Assembly (NCBI GenBank): GCA_047967505.1
Contig: CM106541.1
Direction: 5' to 3' (one strand)
Length of the DNA: 64,000 bases
Source of the DNA: Dipteris shenzhenensis
Lineage: Eukaryota > Polypodiophyta > Polypodiopsida > Gleicheniales
Shown here: one piece after another, positions 35,408-44,878 of the stretch
Numbering within the stretch: position 1 is the stretch's first letter
How the letters are laid out: each line of letters begins with the position of its first letter
Made by a program: the position numbers and the translations under genes
The notes under the pieces: model-generated
Database searches by the model: none
Told to the model about the DNA's origin: nothing
The model's input: the letters and a program-made list of their open reading frames with translations, nothing else

Positions 35408-37243
35408 ATGCTAGTGCCTATAATAGAGAATCACACCAAATACTAGGTGCACCCAAATGTGTATGCGACAATAGAGTGAAATATCACCAAAACTCAAAGC
35501 TCAAAGCATCAAAATATGCAGTTGACTCATGTGCATGTACTATGCATCCATATGAGCAAATCTGGCCCAAAAGAAAAATGCCAACTGCAATGGCAATCCA
35601 AAATGGCAATAAGTGCCAAATGCCTCAAGCATAAACACCGTCCATGGGCATAAGCATCAATAATATCTCATCCAAGAGAGCATAACACTATTAGTGAATC
35701 ACCTGCAATGTGTCAAAGCTATCCCTCAGCATAATATAGCATCCATGTGCAAAGCGTCAAAAAAAATAGCATCCCACAAGGCAATCTAGGCATATCAGCG
35801 CATCCAATAAGGATCGCAATGCATCCAAATGGCCTATAAATCATCCATTGCAACCCAATGCACACCACTGCTTGAGATGCGCCGAAGAGAAACCTTCCAC
35901 CAAGAAGAAGACTTAAACAGATGCCAAAAGTGATTTCCGTGGTCGTGAATCCAAGGCCATGGAAGCAATAAATGGTAAGCCTTCTTGGCAAAAAGATCCA
36001 CAAATGAAAAGGAAGACTAACCAGGAAGCTCCCAATCAAACTTCCAATCCAATAAAGGGAGAGTGAAAAACAAGCGAGAAACAAGTGAAAAGGTTGGAGC
36101 ATGGTAGAAATAATGTGCCAAATACACACTTTTTTTTTTGTGAAACCACTGAATTTATAATAAGAAAAACTTTTTACAATGAGAATAGCCTGGAAAACAG
36201 ACTATTCTGAAAAATCAAAAGCAGTGGGAAAACACCTCTAAAGAAGATACATCTAAGTCATTCTCCGAATGAGCGCACATGGCTCAAACTACAACCAGAG
36301 TGATCTGCATAAGGTATGCTCAAGAAATCATGGTCCCACAGAAAAGACCGCTACTAAAAATAGAACCTAAGATGCCTCAAAACATGGGCGCCATTGCATA
36401 ATCGGACTCAGCAAGAAAATTTGCAAATATCTCTCTTTTGTCGGAACTCCAAAATCCCAACCGATGAGTGAGAAATGGGAGTCAACACTTATCCACTACC
36501 ATGTGGCATAAATCTAAGGTTTCAAAACCTTAGAATGAAAAATGCATAACAGAGAGACGAAATCGAATACACAGAGATCTATAACTCTGAAAATACTCCA
36601 CCGAATCGTGCAAGAACTGGCAGGTAGGGGTTTTTGGGTGTCTGGAACGAAATGGGACAGACGGTTTTAGAAATCGTGGTCTCAATCATTGGGTCCAACA
36701 CACGGACTGAAAAATGTTTTTGGAAACAGAGCTGTTTGTAAACTCCACCGGAGTGTGAATGATGAGCAATATAGAAGTTTTAGAACCTCCTGAGTCCACC
36801 AGAACTGATAGATCTACAAATGGTTGCTCCAAACTTGAGTTCCAATACCCGGGCAGAAAAACGTAGGAACTGACATAGTGAGTCAGAAATCCAATGAAAT
36901 GATCCCAGATTCAAGAATGAAGGTGTTTCCAAGTCTTGAAGTGAAATGGACACCAAAAGCAAGGAATAATTGCCTCTACAATTCAATACGGAGTCTCAAT
37001 CATCGAACGGAACAAGGAAAAGCTTAAAAAATGACTTTTTCTTTGAAAACAATTAACAGGCTCTCAAAACCATTTCGCAAAACCAAAGTGACTCTGCACA
37101 CTCAGATGCAAGTAAAGTCACCCAGAAAGCTTCCCACAGAGCTTCTCCTTCCTCCCACAGAGCTTCTCCTTCCTCCCACAGAGCTGCTAAGCTTCTAGGC
37201 ATTCACGCACGCTCAGCTAGATCACCCAGGCTCTGATACCAGT
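35408..37243 (-). other. Copia long leader, with possible LINE tail inside
   Basis: About 1.8 kb lie between the 5' LTR and gag, with no coding frame recognised. The LTR-proximal 520 bp match 13861-14384. A T-run beginning at about 36128 followed by GTGAAACCACTGAATTTATA looks like the reverse complement of a LINE 3' end (an A-tail after ...ATAAATTCAGTGG). A LINE fragment may therefore have inserted in the leader. The primer site TGGTATCAGAGCC lies at 37242-37230. Confidence 0.55.
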
Positions 37244-37415
37244 TGAGAGTGCTCTTAACGGAAGCAAGAACGAAAGAAGGAGAGAGAGAGAGATAGAGAG
37301 CCACACAAGTTTTGGTGGGTGCAAAACACCCTAATCTTCTTTTTCATTCACTTATATATGCATTTGAGTATTGTACATAACCGGGGTAAAGGCACAGTGA
37401 CCTTTAACCCCCACA
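37244..37415 (-). repeat. Copia 5' LTR (172 bp)
   Basis: TGTGGGGG...CTCTCA on the minus strand, followed by AC and the tRNA-iMet primer site. It contains a CT microsatellite and a TATATAAG box. The outer flank is AAAAG against GGAAG at the other LTR. If this is a 5-bp target duplication, it has diverged by two G-to-A changes. Confidence 0.9.
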
Positions 37416-37429
37416 AAAAGCACACCCCC

Positions 37430-39365
37430 GCCCCCACATAAGGGGAATACAATATTGTGCGATCTCAAATGCACTCACCGCTTAGAGATGTGTGGCTCCA
37501 ACAGCTCAACGATTGTGCGATCCACTCCCCCTATGCATACAAGGGCCACGACTAAACACTCCATTACCACAACACAATGGCATATCAAGTGCTCAAAGAG
37601 CTAAAAGTCCAAGAATCTCTCGTAGTGACATGTCTTGGATCCATGGTGGCAGACCACCTCCCCTGTCACCTAAACATGAGGCTACTAGAATAATTCCTCT
37701 AGGCCTACAACTCCAACACAAATGTCGGCATCCTGTGCGATGCGATAGGCACTGTCTACTTCTACCACCCCAACGTGGATGTGGTGTGAGCTGCCTTCGA
37801 CCTCCCAGTCATCGCCAATGACTAATACGCTCATAAGAAGAAGATGCTTGAGGACCTCAGTGAAATTTGTAGATACGATCGTAAAAAGAGCAAGGGGCAC
37901 ATCCATTTTTTGGAGATAATCAAGCAAGAGTTGGAAAAGTCAGCACAAGCTCTCTAGTGGTTGACCCAAGCCAAACATATGAATCACCACCAATCTATCA
38001 TGCCCAACATCTTGGCAAGACTAGCAGCCCCCCAAGTCACCAACTAGGTGGATTATTTTTGTAATCAGATGCAAGAGGACCTCAAGACACACGGCGAGGT
38101 CCTCGGCAACCCCATGCTGTACATGTTAGTTCTTTATTATATGCAGTAGCAGCAAACGCCAATCAGCTATGGGTTGGCCGACAAAGCTACCACAGGACTA
38201 GTACCAGCCAATGAAGAGGAGACAGTGGTGGCCCCAAAGCGATTAATAATAGAGCCTAGCGCCACTCTGGCCAATCGCTCTGCTCAGCCACCACCGGTCC
38301 GCAGTCAGCTGCTCGCCCAATATGAGGATTGATAGGTGCAAGATTCTTGTGCAGATAGCACCGCATGGACCACTCTGATTTTCGCTCCAAGGGCAAGTTC
38401 ATAACCCAGGACCCCATCCATGTCGACAATCTCCCTGGGGACGAGACAATCCACATTAGCCTCCACCCAGGAGCTCAAGATGTTCAATCCACCCCCTCTG
38501 CACCCCAAGTCTCGTCGGCTTTAGCACCACTGCCCACCACCCTCAAGAGACCACCTCCTTCATCACCAGCTCCTCCTCGTCCCCATGGGCAAGCCTCACC
38601 AAAGACCTAAGGTTCTGTAGTGCACCCTAATATCAGGCAACGAGTCGGTATAGCAACATGTCTGCCGAGCAACTCTCCCGCACCGCTCAGATGGAGCTGC
38701 AACTATTCGATGTGATGGCCCAGCTCCCACAGATGGCACACACCATTCTATAGAGACGGCAGGAACATGCTCCTCCACTCTCCTCCAGGCACAATTGTCT
38801 GCATGCGACAACCACACATTGATGGTCACCACCCAAGCTACAGGGCAAACTGCCCTCGATCGAGTGGAAGAGTATCGCAACAAGGCCGAGGAGCTGGAGC
38901 TCTCTGTTACAAAGTTCAAAGACGAGCTCGTAGCCAGTGAATACGTGGTCCAAACCCTCATGGACTAGGTAGACAAGGCAAATTCCCGCCTCTGCACCGC
39001 AAACGAACAACGGGCGCAAGCCGAGGCACAGCAGGCCAAAATCTAGGAGGTATACGACCAACAAATTCAGACCCTCTAGGATCTCTTGGCACAAGAACGA
39101 GTAATAACAGTTTCTATGCAAGAAGATAACGATCATCGGCGTACCTTTAGCCACCCAAAGGAATCCGCGCTGGAAGACCGAGAGTAACAGGAGTTTCAAA
39201 TGTACCAAGAGCTCTAAACGTAACTAGCCACGTATACCCTTGCCCCACGCACTATCTCCCAAACTGTGCTTTGCATTGCTCTCACAAGGAGTAGCTTGGA
39301 GTGGAGGCTCCGACGGCATTCCTTCAAGATCCCCACGACACATGAGTCACCGTTGAGATAACACA
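37430..39365 (+). pseudogene. Unidentified long frame with predicted coiled coil
   Basis: A plus-strand frame can be followed for about 1.9 kb through roughly 18 stops and two or three apparent shifts. Readable pieces include DVWLQQLNDCAIHSPYAYKG, LKELKVQESLVV, NVGILCDAIGTVYFYHPNVD, RKKSKGHIHFLEIIKQELEK, a Pro/Ser-rich stretch near 38480-38605, and a heptad-like Glu/Gln/Leu region at about 38840-39110 (DRVEEYRNKAEELELSVTKF, TANEQRAQAEAQQAKI). There is no zinc knuckle, protease or RT. The frame starts right at the copia LTR. It may be a gag-like or accessory retroelement protein. I do not recognise the family, and the intact length is unknown. Confidence 0.45.
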
Positions 39366-39525
39366 GTAGGTAATCCAAGGTTGATACTTGGGGTTGATAT
39401 TTTTTGCTAGAGTTGGATTTTTTAAAAACTCTCCTAGCCCTTGAGTGATATGTTTATGATAGTTCATGGTAGTTTTTTCTTTATACATACTTGCATATGT
39501 CTACTTGTTGATTGAGACGCTAGTC

Positions 39526-39543
39526 TCCCCGACAACGGTGCTA
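39526..39543 (-). promoter_or_regulatory. Degenerate tRNA-Asp-type primer-binding site
   Basis: The minus strand reads TAGCACCGTTGTCGGGGA. The known plant gypsy tRNA-Asp primer site is TGGCGCCGTTGCCGGGGA; the three differences are all transitions. Two bases further right a TGTTGG-starting repeat begins. This implies a minus-oriented element whose 5' LTR lies to the right. Confidence 0.65.
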
Positions 39544-40039
39544 AATGTTGGCTCTTTCCTACAGCTTTCGCAAGAAGAGCAGGGTGTTCCAAGTATGTAG
39601 AGTTTCGAGGCATTTTGTCACCTACAGATATATCAGTGTCATCGTTTGTAGTTGTTGTCACTATTTCTCCCAAATGCAGGCTCCGAGGGTGTTGGTCACC
39701 TACAGTCATGTTGTTGCTCGTTGTAGCATAGGGGTTCACAAGTGTAGCATATGGGTCCTCGGGCCATATTCTGATGAGAGGTATCGGCTAAAGTGTGGAA
39801 AACAGATCTCATGCGCAAGTGGGTGAGAAAGAGGGCTTGATCACAATGATGTATGGAGGCTCTTGCCTCCATGGGAGTTCAAGGGTTTAGAAGGGGTTGT
39901 AGGGTTCGAAAAGGGGACAGGGTTGAGAGAGCTATCTAGGAGTTCCAGGGTTCAGAGGGGGTTGCAGGGTTTAGGAGGAGTCTAGGGTTGAGGAGTAAAG
40001 AGCTAGTCTCCTTCGCGACTTCAAGGGGTAAGGGCTGAG

Positions 40040-40240
40040 GAGGAGGGACAAGGGAGAAGGAAGGAAGAGGAGGAGGGAGGAGGAGGAGAGAGGAGGAGGG
40101 AGGAGAAGGGAGGAGGAGGAGGGAGGGAGAAGGAAGGAGGGAGGAGGTAGGAGGAGAAGGAGGGAGGAGGAAGGAGGAGGAGGGAGAAGGGGAGGAGGAG
40201 GAGGAGGAGGAGGGGGGATGAAGGAGAGAGGAGGAGGAGG
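40040..40240. repeat. Homopurine (GGAGGA)n tract
   Basis: About 200 bp on the plus strand are almost pure A/G, mostly GGA/GGAGGAGG with few interruptions. A shorter counterpart lies at about 40885-41000 in the second block. These create spurious Ser/Pro/Leu-rich frames on the minus strand. Confidence 0.9.
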
Positions 40241-42009
40241 GAGTACAAAGGTAGGCAGTGCAAGGGTAAGGGCATGCTAAACCACAATAGTGTAAGAGAG
40301 CATGAATGCAATGGAGATCAATCACATGAACCCAATAGTGAGCTTGAACACTGAACCCCCCAGAGTGGGAGCTTCATTCCATTGAGAGATATTTATACAT
40401 CTTGGGCTCTACACAATCCGTAGGTACCTCCGTGGTGGGACCTCTTTTGTAGGAGACCTTTTGAACAAGAGTCTCTCCACTTTTGGGGGGGACCTTTTGG
40501 GTCTCTACACAACGTGGGGGGACCTTTTGGGTCTCTACAAAAAGTGTAGGATTTTAGTATTTCTTTCTCTAGATTTAGTCTTTTTCTCTCTAGATCCTGA
40601 TTTTGCAAGTATGATTGGATCTTTTATAGAGAGCATTTTGGATATCCTCATCCTTTAAGATTCATCATACCATCTTTCACGCTCAAGATATTACAAGCAA
40701 AGCTTTGTCGCTACTCTACACACACAGCGCGCTCATCGTTGTTGCCCTCGACTGCATGTCTAGCCCTTGTCGCCATAGGATTTACAACTCCCCTAGATCG
40801 ATTTGATTACCCGGGTTGTAGGGTTTAGGAGGAGTCCAGGCTTAAGGAGTAGAGAGCTAGTCTCCTTCGAGACTTCGAGGGGTAAGGGTTGAGGAGGAGG
40901 GAGGAGGGAGGAGGAGGAGGCATGAGGAAGAAAGAGGAGGAAGGAGGGGAGGAGGAGCAGGAGGGAGAAGGAAGGAGAGAGGAGGAGGGAGGGTAGGGGG
41001 ACCTTTTGGACAAGAGTCTCTCCACTTTTGGGGGGGACTTCTCTACACAAAGTGGGGGGGACTTTGAGTCTTTACACAAAGTGGGGGGACCTTTTGGGTC
41101 TCTATACAAGGTGGGGGGACCTCAAAAAGTGTAGGCTTTTAGTCTTTCTTTCTCTAGATCCTAATTTTGCAAGTATGATTGGATATTTAATAGATAGGAT
41201 TTTGGCTATCCTCATCCTTTAAGATTCATCATACCATCTTTTAGGCTCAAGATATTACAAGCGTGCCGCTACTCTACTCACACAATACTCTCATCGTTGT
41301 TGCCCTAGACTACACTTTTGGCCCTTATTGCCACAGGGTTAATAGTAGTATAAGTGTAGCTTAGGACCTCGGGTCATATTTCGGTGAGAGACATAGGCTT
41401 AAGTGTGGGAGCAAACATCGCGCATGCTTGTATGAAAGGAACGTGCATCGCCCATTGGGGGTTGAAAGTTTTAGAAAGAGTTTAAGGGGTAGAGGGAGGT
41501 TTAGGGTTCAGAAGGGGTTCCAAGGTTTAAAAGAGGTTTTAGGGTTCCAAAAGAGTTCCAAGGTTCTAAAGGAGTTTAAGGGTTAGGAGGATTTAAGGTT
41601 CAAAGTAGAGTACATGGTGGAGAACTCCTCTTCCTTGTAGATCATAGAGGTCAAGGGTTGAGGAACTAAACTAAGAGAGTAAGGGTGTCAAAGTAGCATA
41701 GGAGTGGGAGAGGAAGAAGGTGTAAGAGCATGGGGGTGGGGGAAAGAGAGGAGAAGGGAGGAGGAGAGGGAGAGAAGGAGTTGCAAGGTTGGAGGAGAGG
41801 GGAGTAGGAGGCAAGGTTAGGACATGATTTTGGATGTGGAGTGCAAGGGAGCATGGAAACTTGGAGACAATTGCATGGAACACCAAAGTAGAACTTAACA
41901 CAATGCCCCAAAGAGTATGGGCTTCATTCCATTATGGGGTATTTATACAAGTTGGAGAGCTTCTCTCTTTGCATATAGGAATTGTAAGACATTCTCTCTC
42001 TACATGTAG

Positions 42010-42150
42010 AACTTGCATCTAGGATGTGCATATAGAAGTTGCATATAGGAGTTGCATGTAGAACATGCATGTAGGAGTTGTATCTAGGACTTGCATGTAA
42101 AACATGCATGTAGGAGTTGCATGTAGGACTTGCATGTAGAACATGCATGC
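42010..42150. repeat. GCATGTAGGAGTTGCAT-type short tandem repeat
   Basis: About nine copies of an 11-18 bp word, (A)ACTTGCATGTAG or GGAGTTGCATGTAG, occur in a row with small variants. The block sits downstream of the TATTTATACA box in the third LTR-like block. Confidence 0.85.
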
Positions 42151-42235
42151 TGAGGATTCCTAAGAGGGATTATTCCTAGCCTTATGCAAGTACAAGTGGA
42201 GCTTTGCCGCTACTCTACACACACATTCTGTGCAC

Positions 42236-43249
42236 AAAGATAACAATTGGACTCTCCTTTGCCTTTTGAACATTGTTGTAGGCAGTATCTCGTGCAGCTC
42301 CAACCTTTTGAGAGATTGTGTCACCTACAGATTGCAAGTAGCCCACTCCTTGGCGATTCGTTTGCATTGCATTGTCACTAGTGCATTGCCAACCATTAGG
42401 TACTCGACGACGGCCTGCAAGGTAGGTTGAATACGCACGTCGTACTAGGTACTTTTTCAAGACCAGTTTAACAAAACCTTGTAGCAACTCAATGCCAGAA
42501 CTTATCACCTGATGGTTCAAAACTTTTTGACGTTCCAATGTGTGACACCCCAAACAAACCCTAAGTTAGACTTGCCTTGGGATGTTTCCTCTTGCTTTTC
42601 TACTTTCGTATGCATGACTTCTTCTTGCTTTATAGATCTAGAAGCTACCATTTTGGCAAATGCTGGCATGCTGAAAGTGTGTCCTACCTGTCGATGAGTA
42701 GAGCTCTGTACAAAAGCAAAAGTGCCCATCTCGCTTGGACGAAAAAGTTTTGGCTAGAAGCGGGTTAGTAATGGCACTTCCTGGATACGTTCCCAAGGAA
42801 ATGGGGACATCCCCAAGGTGTGTTGTTCGATCAACCAAGACATTGTTCAAAAGCCAACTCTTCCAACTCTCACACGGAACCACCAAGGCACCCACAACGT
42901 TTTTCCACCTCTCACACGACACAAGAGAGGCACCAATGTGAGACGTAATCTTGGTGAGAGGGATGAGCTTCATGGAGTTGTGAGTCCCGGGATGGTAATG
43001 TCGAGAAAATCTGAGGTTGGCAAAAGGAGCTACAGGAGCTGTAGGGTGTAAAAATCTAAATAAAACCGCTATCTCGAACGAATTTCATCGTTTCATGAGA
43101 TACGATAAAACTTGGAATCATCAGGGGATGAAGGACATGAAGAGACAATGGAAGATAGATTTGCTCTTTGTTTACCTTCAGCGTCTGCCTTTTGTTGATT
43201 TTGTCTGACAACAATTGGACGCTCCTTTCCTTTAGGGTTCCGTGCAATA
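42236..43249. other. No gene identified
   Basis: A minus-strand frame (42215-42553) has an amphipathic VGDTISQKVGAARDTAYNNV stretch that vaguely recalls LEA-type repeats. It is short, has no partner exons and lies in repeat DNA. A TGTGACACCCC word at about 42540 resembles a common LTR start. Nothing here is secure. Confidence 0.3.
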
Positions 43250-43605
43250 CGATGTTCAAAGAAGGTTGCGGTGACACATTCAAGCTGATGACTCTACAGA
43301 AATCAAAAGCCATCATAGTAGATGGAAGATTCAAGAATGGAGGAACACGTTTCCATAATCGTTTCCAGCAAGGCGCCTCCCTTGAGGAGCGTTATACCCT
43401 TTGAAAGCCATGTGGCTAGCCTCTGATCGACACCTTCAAAGAAGGTTGCGATGAGACATTCAAGATGACTGCATAAATCGATATTCATCATAGTAGGTGG
43501 AAGATTTGAGAACGGAGGAATGCGCTTCCATAGCCGTCTCCAACAAGGCGCCTCCCTTGAGGAGCCACCAGGTTACTATGCCCTTTGAAAGCCCTAAAAT
43601 CGACA
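43250..43605. repeat. Direct repeat, ~175 bp unit, two copies
   Basis: TTCAAAGAAGGTTGCGGTGA (about 43255) recurs at about 43435. Both copies continue in parallel through CATCATAGTAG, GGAAGATT and AGGCGCCTCCCTTGAGGAGC to CCCTTTGAAAGCC, with substitutions and small indels. Confidence 0.85.
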
Positions 43606-43611
43606 CCTCAA

Positions 43612-43925
43612 ACTTACAAATAAGTAATAGAAGAAGAAGAAGTATTACTATCTTAGGACATATGGTATACAATTTTCATAGGAATCCAAGTTTTTGAAGC
43701 AATCTTCAAAGGATAGTTTCAATTACTTTAAAAGGATATTACTTACAAATAAGTAATAGAAGAAGTATTACTATCTTAGGACATATGGTATACAATTTTC
43801 ATTGGATCTAAGTTTTTGAAGCAATCTTCAGAGGCAATGTATTACTATCTTAGGACATATGGTATACAATTTTCATAGGAGTCCAAGGTTTTGAAGCAAT
43901 CTTCAAAGGATAATTTCAAACATGC
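43612..43925. repeat. Tandem repeat, 98-129 bp, two full and one partial copy
   Basis: Copies begin ACTTACAAATAAGTAATAGA at 43612 and 43741; a partial copy starts at about 43839. All share TATTACTATCTTAGGACATA and TTTTTGAAGCAATCTTC. The first copy carries an expanded AGAAGAAGAAG run. Confidence 0.9.
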
Positions 43926-43929
43926 TTTT

Positions 43930-44878
43930 GGAAAATACATTTTCTTAGAAAGTTCTAGTTTCTAAGGAAAGGTCTTAAAATTTCATTTTAACATAAAATG
44001 ACTTTTTTTTCATTACTATTTAATATTAGAAAAATAAATATTATATGGTCTTGCAATATACTAAATACAGGTTGTCAATTAAATGTTGCATCTCCAGTGT
44101 AACTCCACTTAATTCTTTCAAAACAAAGTTGAACTTAGTAATAATTTAGTTGAGTATGTCAATCTAATTTCCCTTATGTACAAATTTTAATATTTATATT
44201 GTAGTATTGAACCTAGATTTTTAAAATCTTCCTTAAATTTGAATTTATATTGACATGGGAAACGAGCAACCTCTAGGGTAAGGGGGTTGGTACTATGGAG
44301 GGCTGCACTAATCCAGAATTTGGAATTCAAATTCGAAGCTATCGCAATCATCAAGTAGTAATAGGGCACTAATTTTTGTTATAGAAATTCTGAAAAGTTT
44401 ATGGAAGCTAGAAAACTATGAGAGCCAATGCTTATGTCGGGTGAGGGCTAGTACCAAGGCATTGTTCTTCCAAAAAATGGTGAAGGATAAAAATATCCCG
44501 ATGCATATTTTCTCACAATCATGAATGACACATGAGAAACAAGAAATATGCATGAAGAAGCACCCATGCAAATGATATATGTGTGCTTGAGTGTATTTAT
44601 GTATATATTTAAATTTAGATGAATAAATTGATATTTATATTTATGTGTCCTTTCCTTTGAAAATATACGAATTGATATTTATATTTATGAATAATGTAGA
44701 TATGAGGTATATGCCCTTTGCTTTGAAAATATACCAATATCAAAGAAGCAAAGAAAAAATGCCTCCCTATTGGACATTTTACCTGTTTGCTATTCTTAAC
44801 TAGCTGGCTAAAGGTAAAGTAGTCAACATAAAAGTGAAGACCAAGAGCATCGTGTGCTCTGTGAGAGTGGAGAGAGGG
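43930..44878 (+). promoter_or_regulatory. Upstream region of the DHX29-like gene
   Basis: AT-rich, with no gene recognised. A duplicated module, AATTGATATTTATATTTATG with a nearby CCTTTCCTTTGAAAATATA-like word, occurs at about 44625-44670 and again at about 44670-44735, roughly 150-250 bp upstream of the start codon. TATA-like words are abundant, so no single TATA box can be chosen. The promoter role is inferred from position. Confidence 0.35.

Larger units (their letters stand above)
39546..42235 (-). repeat. LTR-like complex of three related blocks
   Basis: Blocks at about 39546-40790, 40800-41345 and 41350-42235 share sequence in the same order. Shared elements are an AGGGTT-rich segment; a GGAGGAGG purine tract; GAGACCTTTTGG/TCTCTACACAA repeats in the first two; GCTTCATTCCATT with a TATTTATACA box in the first and third; and a terminal GCTACTCTACACACACA segment. 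The left edge is TGTTGG next to a primer site. I interpret this as an LTR plus partial tandem or rearranged LTR copies. The right boundary is uncertain. Confidence 0.55.

Noticed and set aside
31084-37420. Exact target-site duplication for the copia element
   Set aside because: The flanks are GGAAG and AAAAG. They could be a diverged duplication, but this is not proof.
39936-41109. Ser/Pro/Leu-rich minus-strand frames up to 129 codons
   Set aside because: Translation of (GGA)n purine tracts; no conserved domain.
42215-42553. Minus-strand frame with LEA-like VGDTISQKVGAARDT stretch
   Set aside because: Resemblance is limited to one amphipathic helix, with no start context, no flanking exon and surrounding repeat DNA.
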